Shown one piece after another: positions 14,301 through 29,300 of a stretch of 64,000 nt of DNA. The DNA comes from Parus major (lineage: Eukaryota; Chordata; Aves; Passeriformes; Paridae): the NCBI RefSeq assembly GCF_001522545.3, contig NC_031770.1, positions 92,646,339 to 92,710,338 of the forward strand. The letters run 5' to 3'. Made by a program: the position numbers and the translations under genes. The first letter of the stretch is position 1. The number at the start of each line of letters is the position of its first letter. The notes under the pieces were generated by a model that saw only the letters and a program-made list of their open reading frames with translations, was not told the origin of the DNA and did not search any database.

Positions 14301-17300
14301 ACTACAAGTATTTTTGAAATTTAGCTTTGTGGGTTTGAACCAAGAAAAAATTTACAATGGTCAGGCTGTGAAAAGCTGAGCCTGAGAGGCTTCACTTGTA
14401 CGGGATGAGTATTTTCTCCCAAGCAAATTACATTAAATTCCAAAATTCAGGGTCACTTTTTGTTGCTTGATAGTTAGCAGAATTTTTGTTTATTGCTGGA
14501 GAACAGCCTTTAATGCAACATATAACCAGCAGCATCCAGGCAAGTCCTAGATGCTGCAGGACTTTATGCCATAGTCTTCCACTGAGTCCATAAAGCAAGC
14601 TTAAACTGCTTACAGAGATGGGCCTGCCCTGGGCAGTACATATGCCACCATGCCTAAGAATCTTCTTCTTGAAGCTTCAAATAAACCTACAAATATCTTT
14701 GTACCAGCCTTGGAAATAAGGCATAAATCTTAAATTTAATTCAGTAATTGTCACCTGAGTCTCTTTTGTCTGCGTCATGCATATTTTATAAGCTATTAAT
14801 AAGTCAAGATAAAAAGGATGCAATATGAATGTCAAAGCAAATAAACTAACCTGGCATCTGAAAGGCTGTCACACAGGAAAACCAAACAAAAGTAATTTTA
14901 GGCTCATTCATTAAAAGATCACATTCTTAGTACAGAAAAGGAAGAACAAAATCAAAACAGTAAATAATTAACGAGAGCCTGCTCCCATCCTCTGTTTGAG
15001 AAAAGAGAAACCACCAAGAAGAAATTTTAATAGTCAAGGACTAAATCAATAGGCACAATTAATATCAGCCTTTCACCAAGGTCCTTATTGGGCACAAACT
15101 GACATAGAAAAATAAGACTTCAGAAATCAACAATGATGTAGATTCATCAGAAGTGAGTTCTCCAGAAAGGGATCACTTGGATTGTGTCTGGATGATAGAA
15201 GCAAGTTATAGCAACTTTATCTCTGAACTGGGTCCTGTAAGGGTTACTCACAACATCTTTTAAAATACAACTGGCTCCTCAGTGGTTAACCAAACGCAGA
15301 CTGGTGATCCTGAGAATTGTCTGATGGAGGGTTTTTCTTGAGCGGAGGAGGTGGGGGAGAAAACTACTCTGTTCATCAGATATTTCTCAGTTCACAGCCA
15401 CAGACTGGCTGCTTCAGCCCACACGTGTTCCCTGACCATTCAATTGCTGGCTATTTTTGGGTGGGTGTTCACTCCTTTTATCCATAGAGAGTGCACTGAA
15501 AAGCTCTTGGCTTCACTCCAAAGCAGATACGTGGTTGGTTTCTTTTGTACTGTGAAATATTTCACAAATGACAAAGACATTTCCTTCTCATTTCTAAGCC
15601 ACTCTTGTTAATTATCAAGCTCTAAAACAACTTATTTTTCCTATGGGTAAGAAGTTTTTTATGGTTTTAGAGAAGGCTCTCCCCAACACATCCTACATGC
15701 TACAGAGTGTGCCTGGGCAGGAGACAAGGCAGCATGTTGTAACCAATAACCACATATGTGGCTTCAAAGGCAACTTTTTTGCATTCCACCTACAGATCAA
15801 GGGTGAAATCTTGGCCACATGTAATCCAGCAAGAATTTTTTTCACCAACTCCTTTGTTTCTAAGATTTTACCAGAGGAATTTATGCCTCCCTGCAACAGG
15901 CAAGTTTACTGCCAACAACCAGTAATTCTTGCAAAATTCCCAATTCCTTGCTCAGCATTAAAATGAAATACACTCAAGGTTAAAAAAGAAAACAAAACCA
16001 CAGCTTGGTTTAGAGGGAAGAAAGGAGGTTAAAGTTTAAATTTATTTTGCTGCTATGTAAAATTGGGGAGATTTTGCTTTTTCTAACCATTTCTTCTTAG
16101 GTCAAGATATATTTGGCTATAATGCCAAACATTTATTTTACCTGCTTGTTTCCCAGGGTTACTCTTAGGACCACAGCTTCAAGTTCATCAATTTTGCCTG
16201 GTATGAAGCAATTTTTATAACCGAAACAGAAGCAACTCTGGTTGCTTCTTATAAATCTGGGTGATTTATACCCAGGCATTTTCAAAGCCTGCAGGAATAC
16301 TCCCCAGGTGTAGTTAAAGTCAGTTTAACTTGGTTCAGGCAAAAAGTAGAATTTTGAAGGTTGTGAATAAATACAGACATGCTAGAGAAGTGTCTGTGTG
16401 CTAGTGCCTAGGCAGAGAGGGAGCATTCCCACCTCTGGCAGAAGGCTGCATTGCTGGGGAGCACAGTGAGCTGCCACAGCTCTCCCTCTGCACAGCAGCT
16501 GCTGCTTTAATAGGTGCTGCCACAGCAGCTGCCCCCTTGGGATTGTCACCCAATCCCTTGGGATTGTCACACCAAATTGTTCCCCTGAATTTCCAATTTC
16601 CATGGACACTTCAAGCATATTGGTTATCATAATCCTGAACTGATCACATCCTCTTCTTCCTCTCTAAGAATTACAAAGGGATACATTTATTTTCCATGGT
16701 TATTTGCTACCTGTAAGCATTTTCTACTAGCTTTTGCTGTGTGTTCTGATTTGCATTTGTGAATTACTATTTCATCACAGATTTATGCTACTAAAGACAG
16801 AGTAGAGGCAATCATCCATGATTTGAACATCTATTGCTGGGCAAGCAAACATAATGGCTCAGCTGGTCCCATCCCATACTGAACTCCTGTTTATCCCAAT
16901 TAGAAGGATTTTCTTCAAGTAATACAATTCTATAAATCCAAATGTCACACAAATAAAATAAAAGCCTCAGTCAATATACTCTCAATATTGCAACTATTTT
17001 TGCAAACATTTCTGTATTGCCTATCATGTTGAAATGAAATACTGTTAATAGACAGACTGTTGGGTGTCCCCTTTATACAAAGTAACTAATATTGACAACA
17101 TCTGCCTTGAGTATAATCATAGTAATGACCTTTTCTCCACATAGTTCAAAACCACAACACATCAATACAAATTGTCTTTGGAAAAGTTATACTGAAATGA
17201 AATGAAATGAAAACCAATGCATCATGAAAATTCAAGGTCCTTATAAAGATTACTTTGCTTCTGAGAGACACAGAGCCCTGAAGTCAGGCTAGTGTGGCAC

Positions 17301-20300
17301 AAAATGGAAGATCATGAATGCTTAAATGCAAAAACCACAACTGAATCTGAGAAAGGCTCTTTTCCTGACTACTGAGGGGTAATGCACAATTAATGATACA
17401 CTTGAAGAACATGCCAGATTTGAAGACCACTCTGAAAGCTTGGTATATCCCAAATTTGTCTTGCCATTTGCAATCTGGCCTTCGAGGCTGAGCACATTTG
17501 TATTGCTTCCTCCCACTGAGCCATCTGTGTGCATCCAGGCAGCACACTGAAACACCAAATGTTATGAAAGGAAGAGATTTGGGAAAGTTTCGATCCTCAT
17601 ATAGAGCATAAAAATCACCTGGGATGGGAGAAGAAGTTACATATGTGGGAGGTAACTTTAAAAGCTGCTATGTCTGAGGAAGGCATAACAAACTGGTATT
17701 TGTATAGGATTACACACTTGGAACAAATAACAAAAAAAAACCAGGCTGTTACACAACATTTCAACTACATTTAAACCTGAGAAGCTTGCACAGTATTCTG
17801 GAACACAAAGTATTATGATACTAGATGAATTCCTGATTGATTCATAATAAACTGGACAGATATGAGATTGTTAACCTATTTTAAACCATGTTAACCTATA
17901 CTGTTTAAACTATCGTTAACCTATGTTAAACTATGATGATGCAGAAGTAATATATTTAAATCCACCATTTAAGTGTAGACAGAACTGTTCAATTCTTTAA
18001 ATTTTTCTTTGATTGTCCTAGAAAAGTTTTGTTGATTTTTTTTTCCTGAAGTAATAATAGCCAGACAGCATCCCACTGCTTAATTTAAAATGCCCACCCT
18101 TAGGACAAGAATGGAGACTGTGAAGGACAATGTTGTACCTGAAGTAAAATAGTTTCCTGTACACTGCAGACCTTGATAATGAATATAAAGAAGAAAAACC
18201 AGAAATTATTAAGGTCCAAGATCACAGTGGTTGAGGAATTCTTCCCCTATACTTGGTACTTAATCCTGCTCCTGTAGATACACTATAGATACACAGGTTA
18301 GGTGTGGCAAAACACACCAATGCTTTACAGCTTCTTGGTGGAAGAGAACTTTTCAAAGTGAGAAACAGCATTCTTCTTTCACAGGTCTAGTGGAACTACC
18401 TTTCTCAGTACAAACAGAAAAGGAAACCTTTATGTGCCATTATTACAAGCAGGCTATCTATTGCAGCAACTAATAAACAGAGCTGGCAAAAAGATTATGA
18501 ATATTGGAAATACCAGAAACACTAATTCATTTAGCAGTTGATAGTGATGTTATATAAAGTATTATTTCCTTTCCCTTTGCAAACTCCCTTGTCACAGAAC
18601 ACCTAGCTTTCTCTAGAGGGCTGGTGATGGGGGTGCCCTTCTGTACTAAATCTTTATCTTTCACAGAACTTGACACATCTAAGCACCTGTTATACACCAG
18701 AGGCACATCCATACCTCTGATATACACCCTTCCTGGAAATTCTGTGTGAGTGTTAAAGCGAGTTACAACACAGATGAGGTTCTTAGATGCTGAACTACTA
18801 ACTCCCTGCATGCTGTGTTATAAAAGCAAAGTCCCTGACAGCCCCCATATCACCACCTTCCTCATATTTGTGTCTTCACTTGCTCACTCATACTGTTCTT
18901 GTTTCCACAGATGCATCAGAGAAGTATGTGGTGCAGGTTCAGTTGTCTTGTTTCTCCTTTATGAGAGTTTGTGAACAGCCAATTGGAATTTGACTAAAAT
19001 AGCGATAAAAAAAATGTCCACAATCCTGGCTTATGACCTAAACAAGTCCATGGGTCAATTTAAAGTCCATCACAGAAAAGCAGACTTTCTTCCCTCATCT
19101 GGCTTGCTCTTTCACACTAAATCCATCTCCTGATCTCCACAGTTGCATGCACCCAAAAAATCTGAGCCACAGTAAGTCAACTGTAGGTCTTCTGAGATTA
19201 TACCGCAATCTCAGGTCCAAACTACACAAGTTTTTGAGTAGCATCAGTCTCCAGGTTTGGAAATTTAAGCAAATGGGAAGTCAGGAATTATGTCAGAGAA
19301 CAAGAGTTTAGTTGGCAGCCATCAATGAAAAGCTCACACGTGTCTTTGCAGTACAGCCCTAACTTAGGCTTAGTAACCTAGCGTGGAAAGAAGCAGCACA
19401 AGCACACACATAGTATTGGGTGATAAGCAATAAACACCTTGAGTTTACTAGAATGCAAACTATTCAGTTCAGACATGATGTAAGCAAGCAGTCAGGATAT
19501 AGGCAGGACTCTCCATCATCAATCACCATGAAGAGCCTTATCATAAACATGAAATGACAATGTTCAATCTAATCATACTTTAATCATGCAAACATCTAAA
19601 CATAATTTATGTTCTTAATTATTGAAATGGGTAATCTGAGCCTCTGAAATGAATGCTTTAATTTAACTATTCTCACTGGCATGAGGAGTGAGGGGGAGTT
19701 CTTCAGGTCCTAATCACAGAACCAAATACTACACAACACCCAGTACATAGAGTAGAGCTGGGAAACAAACCTCACAAGTCTCAATTCTGAAAAAGTATTT
19801 TTAACATGCTTTACCCTCACTGTTGGTTGCTAATACCTTTCTCTCAACTGGTAATTACATGAATGGTGAGACCTGTCTTTCTCATTATACCAGATCTGAA
19901 CGCTGAAGAAATAGGTTGCATAAAAACTACCATCTAACCACAAAACTGCTTATTCACATATCTCGAGGAATAGCAAGATAAAATCAACAACTTGCAACTT
20001 CAAGTAGTGAGTAAGGTATTGCATTCATAGTGCTATACCATTTGTGAATAAAATTATGCAAAATAATGCAAAACTACCGAGGAAATGTAAAGCCTCTGAG
20101 ACTGTGAGAAGTAGTTCATACATTGAGAGCGTGGCTTCAAGATTATATTAAGCTCCAGCTAATCCTGACCGCACAGGGAATTTCAGATATAAAAGGCCAT
20201 AAATATGTTTTCTTCTGACAGAAGCAGTTGTACTGTGTCAGAGATTAAAGCAGCAGGGAACATGAGAGAGAAACACTGGAGCCCTGATATGCTCATTAGA

Positions 20301-23300
20301 GTGGACCCCACAGCCCAGCTCCCCAATGTCACACTATCTGGGACACTGGTCAGAGGTCTTCCTGGACTATGTACTGACTGCAGCTCCTGGCTCTGTTCCA
20401 TGAGGAAGACAAATGCTGTAAGCAAAGACTTGAGAGTGAAAGAAAAGAAGTGCCATGGCCCTTTCTCTCACAAAGGCCAAAGAGAAAGGCTGAGAACAGC
20501 ATGGACCTGGAAGCCCCTGCCCTCCTAAGGAGGGAGAGGGGTGACACAGGACCTCTGCAATGCACCTGCATGGGCACAAAGGGTGAGAGAGAAACTGGGT
20601 CCAAAAAGACAAGCACTGATATAAACAGGCAATGAAAGTACACATGTGAAGGCATTTAAACAATGAAAGTACTGCAGGGATCCCAAGACAGGTCTGCAGC
20701 CAGTTGTAAAGTGGCTGAGCTGATAGAGGAGCTCCCACCAGACTATAACAACTCATGTGGAAATGGCACTGTGAGGAGCTCACCTCCCTCCTCCATACAC
20801 ACCAGCTGGGTTTCTACTAATATTACTACTCTGTGTCATGATGTGGATGAGATCCCTGGCAACACAGAACAAGGTTTATAGGAAGTGGATGACAAATCCT
20901 ATAACAGCTATAAAAAATACAAAAGGCAAGGAGAAGAATCTCATCCTGCATGGGTGAGACAAGCACGTAACACCTACATTTATCCTTGCCTAATCCACTA
21001 AATAGAAATTTATGTCCGCTTAACAAAGTGAACTATTTAATGTCACCCCATTTGCTCAGATGAACAGACTTTTTGGCACTAGATTAATTTAAAATCTTTG
21101 GTCTTCTGTTTGCATATATCAGTGAAAGTTTATAAACATAATAAATCTCCTTTAGTGCACAGTATTGTCTTCAATAACATTAACTTTAAAATAAAGACAC
21201 ATTATTAATCTTTATATATTGCATTGAGATGAAAGCTGGTTCAATTAGCAAGTCATGCCACATCATTCTTTCTAAAATCTTATCACCACTGCTGGAGTTG
21301 ATATGTCATTTAATATTAGTTTTGCTTACTCTGGATATTGTATTATTATTGCTGTGCCTTAGAGGGATCATAAAGCTGACTTTTTTTCCTCTCCAATTCT
21401 GTATCTCTCATCAGACAAACCTGCAAAAAATCCCTGCTTTAATGTTAATAGCAAGCACAGCAGCACTATCTCCATTTCTGAAAAGAGCTGCAGTTCCACT
21501 GAGCAAGATGTTGACAGAAACAAGTGCACACTGCAGCCCATCAAACATCCCTCCCTGTTTCCCTGGCAACACTCAGAGGCCAACACAAAGTGACTGCATC
21601 AAAGAGAAGGAAACTTGGAAGAGAGGAATCATTTCTGCACTTCAGCATCATGTCACTACTATATTTGACAGTAAACAAACCCCACAGAGATCAAGAAGAT
21701 GATCAAGTGGAAACAGAGTACAAATGTATCCCTGGAAGTCTGAATGAGAAAGGGGAACAGCCATGGCTTAGCAATGCTGAGCTTTGCTCTCAGTTACAAA
21801 CTATAAACCTGTGAAAGAAAAAAAATGACACTAAAACCCAGCCATAAACATACTAACCTGATTTTTCAGTTCACTGTTTTTTTCAATGCTCATCGCTGCA
21901 TGGATATAGAGTACAGATGGGCCTGGTTCATTTCCCCTTTCTGCCCTTAGACATATGGCTCAAGCTGATGTTTCTTTGCTTAAGTAACTGTCTGGTTCAG
22001 CAACACTGAACCAGTACACAGTCTTACCAGTCTGTCACTCTGCAGGAAGGCTGTACTTTCTGAGCTTCTGTAATCTTTAGCAGCCAGCTTAAATTGGAAC
22101 TAAGGAGACAACTCTACAGAAAACCTAACACAATTAGGTGTGTATTCAAACTTGTCTGTAAAGGCCAGTTCAAACAATTCTGCATTCAGAGTAACAGCCA
22201 CTGCAAACACAGTAGTATGTGCAAAGACAAGGCTATGATAATCTTCTTTCATGATTGTTTATACTCATTTTAGCTGGATCATTTGGCAGAAAAGTTTGAT
22301 TAAACCATAGGGAGGCTTTTTTCAGTATACCCAGTATCCTTCAAATCCTTTTTATTCCTGATATTTTGATCCTTTTTATTAGAAGACTGAATTAGTATAA
22401 CAGAGCTTACCAAGACAAAACTTAGTTCAGCTCACATTTTACCATTTAACCTGAAGGTTGATTTCATACAAATGATGTACCAAGTAATTTCTTTTTTTTT
22501 TATGATATTGTCACCAAACATGATAAAGCTGAAAAATCTCAAAAGCCAAGAGGTTCAAGTAAGTTCTACATGACTGTTCAGTAAGAAGTTTTTGTTTCTC
22601 CCCTCATGCTTTTCTTCCCCATATAAGCATGCTGACATGCAAGGATTTGGTCTTATCAGCTGTGAAACTGTTGCACAAAATCAGAGTAGGAATATTCAAG
22701 AATCTGTTCCTCCCACACTCACCTACAAAAGGGACCCCCAGTTCTAACAAATACACTTCTTTATATAGTGCTCTCAAGGTTATGCATACAGCAGCTGGTA
22801 AATGATAAGATAAAGGCTTTAATCTCATTCTCTAAGTAGTCCATTATTGCTTAAAAGAAGTTACAAACATGTTATTTCATCCTTGAAATAAAAACATAAG
22901 TGACCATAAAATTTTCTGTAGCTATTTACAAAGGGAGGAGCAAGAACACTTGACAAGAACCATCCTGGAGAGTACAGGGGGTATGTATAGTGTAAATGCT
23001 ACACTCTGATGTTGCAGCATTTATGCCTCCTTATAGCACAACTATGGGAAAATTCATGTGGGAAGCCAAGGGTGCAATATTAAATAAATGTAGTGTGAAA
23101 TAATGCCTAGAGCTAGCACTGAAATCCATATAAATTATAATCCATGAATAGGAATCAAATTACAATCTAAAGATATTAAACACATTTAATATTACCATAT
23201 TTAGGCAGAAAATAGGCTATAAAAATAACTCCTTATGTATGAAAGTCTACAAAGTCTTAAAATTGATATTTCTCTTGAAGGCAGTTGGCAGACTTGTAGG

Positions 23301-26300
23301 GGGGATTAACTAGCACAGAAGAATTTGTAAACTTCAGACCTTGAGGTCATTTTTGGAGAGAGGTTAGGAGGAAATTACCTATTAATATAACGTTTCAAAA
23401 ACATTAATTGAGGGTTTTTTTCTGAAAAACTAATTTGAACGGCAAGACTTCATAGGCTTGAGAGAAGTAAATTCTACCCTGCAATAACCACTTGTGTTCA
23501 GATTCTTAATTATAACAACAGGGTAGCCTGTTCATCTTTATTGAGAGAAACTTTTCTCTAACTATGGGATAAAGAATAGAGGTTCTATTCTAATACCAGT
23601 GACCACAAGACCACTGGCACACCACACCAAATCCACATTTTTGCACGTCTCCATGCTCTCATGCTTTAGAATTCCTAGCTCATTCATGCATGAAATTCTA
23701 AACTACGACAAATACAAGTAATTCATGTTGCAAGGCAGGAGTCTGGCTGCCACTTTTTGGAAACTGAGAGTGCAGAGAAAAAGGCTCTACTACCCTTCAA
23801 GTTACAGAAATCTTCATGGACAGAATGCTTTCCTTTGTTTTCAGTAGCCCATTGAATTTCAAATATGGATTTTAACAAAGTAGTCTGTAAAAGTCAGTAA
23901 TATTACTTGTCACTTACTTGGCTTAGAGTTAATGATGACATTTTCAGCAGAGAGCTGGGGTGGGAACCTGCAGTTGTCTCCTTGGCCCTCACTGCTGCCA
24001 TACTCTATGACGTCCACTTGTCCCAGCGGTACGCTCCACTTCAGTAAATACCTCTGCCCAGTTGTCACAGTGCCACTGCTTTCATAGGAAGAGCTGGAAG
24101 ATGCACAAATTACTGCTGTGACAAGTGTGTTTCATGGCATACTATTTATTATTTTGGCCTCTAAAATCTACTGTTTAGCAGCTTGAGTACAGTGCACAAC
24201 TTGAAAGAAATACACGCATCTGTTTGACTTTCATGACTGACCTTTCCTGGCATGCAAAGAGCAGCCATGCAGGTGCAGATAATCTGGTCTACAAACACCA
24301 CAGGACTGCCAAAACCAATTCTTTTATTTCTATACCAAAACATAAATTACCATCTTTTAAGATCGATGTGCAATCTGAAATCCTAATAAAAGTGCTTGGG
24401 ATTATACTTTGGCTCCACATTTTTCTTAAATTTTTTAAACACTTCTTTTTGGGTCCTAACTGCTATGTTTAGGAGAGTACAGATGATGGGACCTTTGAAT
24501 GACTACTGGCAACAGGAAGGACAACATAACCTCTGAAGGGCTGACAAGCCAACATTTCTGCCAAGCCCCACAGCCCAGACTGTTCTGTACAGCAAATCTC
24601 TGCAACTGCTGCAGCTTCCAAGAGTAATCCTGCCTGAGCTGCTGCTTAAGAAGTGTATACCACAAGAGGCATTTCAGAGGAAAGAGCACACTGAGGAAGC
24701 TCATTAGGAATAGAAATGACATTAATACTAATTTTACTTTGTTTATGTCATTCTCTTATTCCCATTCAAGAACTAGTAACAAACATTTATTACAAAGGAC
24801 AAAATAAATGTTAAAGTGAACAAAAAAGGTTTACTTCACAGAAAGTATGACTGAAATCCAGTAGTCAAATGCTTGAGAGAAACCAGCAAAATGCATTTAC
24901 TGAGAACAGTAACTAAATGCTGAACTTCAACTAGTCAGCTACCTATTTGCAACACAGACTTTTGTTTCAATGAGGAAACAAGTATGAACAAAGCACAACT
25001 GCCACAAGTTAAGTAAATATTTATAAATTCTTGACCTAGCTCAGAAGAAACAAGAAAAAATAGGCAGGGCACATTTGTTCAGCCACTAGGGATAGCATCC
25101 ATCCCATCCAGCTGCTCTTACTACAGAGTTAGGCCACCAGCTCCTGTTGGTATCATCTAGACTGTGTGAAAAGAAAGACCTGAGGGTTGTGTCATCTGTA
25201 AAAATATCTCTCTTTTGCAAAACAGGAATACTCAAACATCAAGGTGCCTAGAGTCCACTAGTTACAGAGGAATTTTCTATGGCTTGCAAAAGATACTTAC
25301 TTTTACAGAGGACATGACCCTTGAGGGTCAGACTTGGCATGATCATGAACTTTTAACATGGAAAACAAAACCAGAAAATCCAAGACTTTATCGGTATGGA
25401 AGAAGATAAAATATGAACAGTTAAAAAACAATATCCAAGTGTTACTAAGAAAGTAAAGAATTTGTAAAGGTAAGGATCACAGGATAATTGACATGAGCTT
25501 GTTAATTTTCTGAAGTGTAGTTATTACATGGCACTTCCCACTCACTGTCATGAGACCAAGCAATCACACACTTAGAAATATATGTACAGGACTCATACAT
25601 CAGTAATGAATTAATGTATCGACTCATATTATGCTTAAGAAAAGCTGTTCTTGGAAGATTTTACGGATCCACATTTTCTTGGTCAGAAGGTACCACCACA
25701 TAAAACAATTTATGATACAAGCAACATATGAGTGTGAACACAACCTTGACATACACAGACACTTAGTAACAGTAATAATTACAGCAAAGAAAAGCACAGA
25801 AGGAACTATGAACAAATGCTTTTTTCAAAGCATTTCACCTTTAATCCTTCAATGTTTGGTCTCAGAGATAACAACCCTTCCCCATCTGGAACTTTGTTAG
25901 TGACTTCCAGGTGTGTTCTGGCTACCTGTATTAACCATTAACTAATGGGTTTTGGTTTGTTTGTTTGTTGGAGGTTGTTTGTTTGTTTTGCAGAGGGTTG
26001 GATTACATTGACAAATTGTGTCAAGTTACCAATCTGTGTGTGTTACAGTTTGAATTTAAGGAAGAAGAGAAAGAAGTCTTACCTTGGCATGCCTGTATTC
26101 CACTAAGCACTAATACACAAACACTACAGAGCATTTCTTTCTGTAATCTCCAACTGATACAATTTTCTTACAAATTTACTATAGAACTTCCAAATATCAG
26201 CCAGCAATTTGGAGGAGTATAACAAAGCTAGTTATCTATTTATTATGACTACTCCTAGAAACCATTAGCTACAGAAAATACAACAACACAAAGGCAATTT

Positions 26301-29300
26301 CCATCTGAAGTTCAAATGATCATCTAAAGAATATAAATTAAATCTTACCGAATATTTACTGTTGCACACATCAGCACATCATTTAACATGAAAAGTCGCC
26401 GTTCTTTGGTTTTGGTAATTTCTCCCTTGTCATTATAAACTGTTTCAACCATGTCATCAGTCCGTATGAGGTATCTGTTTCCACTGCTGAGTAGCTGGAT
26501 TTTGAAAACAACCAGCATTGTATATTATACACTTTACATCCAACATAGCACACAAAATACAAAAACAATGGGTCATCACTTGCCATCCTAGCACAAGTGA
26601 TTGCAGGTGGATTTGCCAAGGGAATTAGGTCTCTTTATAAATCTGTTTTTGATTTAGAGAAACAGTAAATTCTGGTGCCCATGTGGGCTTAAAGGGCTTT
26701 GCATCTTAATGTACGTCATGCTCTGGAAATCTTCCACACTGATAAAGGTTTCTTGGCCAAAAAAAAATGTTTCCTTCCACAGTTTCTCTGATTTCCTTCC
26801 TTAGTCCCTTCTTTCATAGTCCACTGAAGACCTACACTTGATTCTAGCTGCCCAGAGTGTGAAGAGGAAGAGTGTTCAGCCTGCTCTGTCCCCTGGACTC
26901 ACACAGCTGAGGAATGCAGCTGGCAGGGTGTCACAGACTGTGGAGAAGATGCCATTTCCAAGAGATCCTTGGCATGTAAATTGCTTCTGACATTTGTCTT
27001 CAAGGGCTGAGGATCAGCCACTGTGTGCGTGTACTAGTCCCTTGTCAAAAACACCTCCATAGTGTCCAACAGAATAAAAGGGTCCAAAACTCACTAGTTT
27101 TCTAATCAACCACCTATTTTACCCTGGCTGGCATTGTTCCAAAACTGTATATGCAAATACACAGACTCAGGAGGGCCAACCATGTCCTGGGGGGCATCAG
27201 GCCCAGCACTGCCACTCAGGCAAGGGAAGGGAATGTCCTGCTCTGCACTGGCCTCACCTGAATTTGTGTGTAATTCTGGCTGGCATAATGTAAGAAAGGT
27301 AGGAAGCTATTAGAGTGTCCAAAGGAGGGCCTCAAGGATGGTGAAGGGCCTTGAGGGGAAACTGTATGAGGAGTGACTGAGGTCACTTGGTCTGCTGAGT
27401 CTGGAGAAAAAGAGACTGAGGGGAGACCTCACTGCAGTTACAACTTCCTCATTCATCACACAGAGGGTGGCTGGGCATTGGAACAGGCTCCCCAGGATAG
27501 TGGTCAAAGCCCCAAGCCTGATATAGTTCAGGGGGCATTTGGACAATACAACGTCTGGCACTTGGTGTTATTCTCGGGGGTCATCTTGTGCAGAGACGGG
27601 AGCTGGACTCTATGGTGTGGGTCCCTTCAAACTCAGCTGATTCTGTGATATTAACACACAAGGTCTGTGGGACTCTGTGAGATTTGGAGTGAATACTCAT
27701 GTATATATCAATGAATCCTCCACTGCGTAACACACAAAACCTTACAGTCAGTATCAACTGACAAAAAGTAACCTGGGCCACCTCTTCAAAAGCACATTCT
27801 GTATCTTGGAGCTATTTGCAGATGATTAATAGCTGCTTCAAGAAGCAGGATTTTGACAAGTAGAAAAGAAAGTAAAATGTCTGAATCCATCTTCTAATGC
27901 ACTTAGAATGGGAATACTGTTCTAGTATGACAATAAATTCAGTATTTCATTCCTGGTAAATAGCTTAAAAGAAGCATTTTCTGGTTGATTATTACTTTCC
28001 TAAAAGATGTGCTTTTATGTATCAACAAAACCAATCCCATTCCTTCAGCACATCCCCACTACTTTATCTCAGAAGTCCCCAGGATAATAACCTGTAACTT
28101 GACAAAAGCAGTAATTGAAGCATTTATGCTGCACTTCACAGGAAAGAAGGAATCATTTATGATACAAATAAAACAATCATACATATATCCACAGTACAGG
28201 TAGCTACTAATAAAGTCAAATAAAAATAATTGTTCCTTCCTTTTTACTGAATGTCCTCTAGAGTTCTTTCCAGACATTTCTATTGTATGATACAAATATA
28301 TGAATGAAATAGACTGAGATTTTCCTTAAAACAAGGAACATGTTGGACACACTCAACAGCACATCCTGAAATCCTTCATAGTTGGAAGCACTACTGTATA
28401 AGGATATGGTTCCTTTCTTTACACAGGAGTAATTCCTCACTTCTAGGAAAAATTAAAAGTTGAATTTTTCCACGCAGAAAATGTGCATGAGATTTTACTA
28501 TATGTTATTTGCTACACTGCTACAGAACACTAATACTGCTGGGGCTAGTTCATTGCCCATTCCAGCATACAGTGGTGAGCCTCTTCAGTCCCAGAGGTAG
28601 GTCACATCTCACATTTACCACTAGAATTCCCCATTCTGGTTGAGCTCTACAGAAATAAACCAACATAGCTGTCTCTTTGGTCTCTATTGTGGAGATTACT
28701 CAAGGCCCAGAAACTGACTCTTACATTTCCATTATACTTTCCTACTTTCCTTACTTTGTTCAGGTAACGTTCATTCATTGCTTTTGCTATTTGTTTTATT
28801 TCACAACGCTGATCTGCATCCCTTTTCCTTTCATTTAACTTCTCTGCCAGTGTCTCAAGTTCTGTAAGAGCCATCTGTAGAGGTAATCTGTCAGGATGTC
28901 CTTTATTAGTGTTCTTCAACATATCCTGAGGGGTAATTATATTAAAAAAAAATAAAAAAAAATCAAATTTATTTTCAAAGTCAGGTTCCAAAGATTACAG
29001 AATGTACAATTACAACTACATTTTTTACTTGGGTACTACTAAAGAATAAGACCTAATAAACGTCTAATGAATGTTCAGACAGTACGTTGTTTAACTTCTG
29101 GAATATCTTAGTAATTCTTTAAAACTATATGGAATGGGATCACATACATTCTTATTTAAAGAAGAAGTTACAGAGAAGGGACATAACATTAAACAATCTG
29201 GCAATCAGTATTATACTATAATACGTACATGTCTATAAACAATGATTTAAAATGAAAATTTTCTGATATTTACTGTCATAATAATATTGTATTATCTTTA

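Noticed and set aside
15643..15966. 107-aa plus-strand frame
   Set aside because: No recognisable domain, and a reverse-strand frame of similar quality overlaps it.
20367..20783. 138-aa open frame on the minus strand, Cys/Leu-rich
   Set aside because: Overlaps several equally long frames on both strands. Looks like composition-driven noise or a decayed repeat.
21229..21702. 157-aa open frame on the plus strand with a hydrophobic stretch
   Set aside because: The longest frame in the window, but no family resemblance, no splice or promoter context and AT-rich intronic composition.
27373..27648. 91-aa plus-strand and 83-aa minus-strand frames
   Set aside because: Fall within the non-coding 3' part of a CR1 copy.
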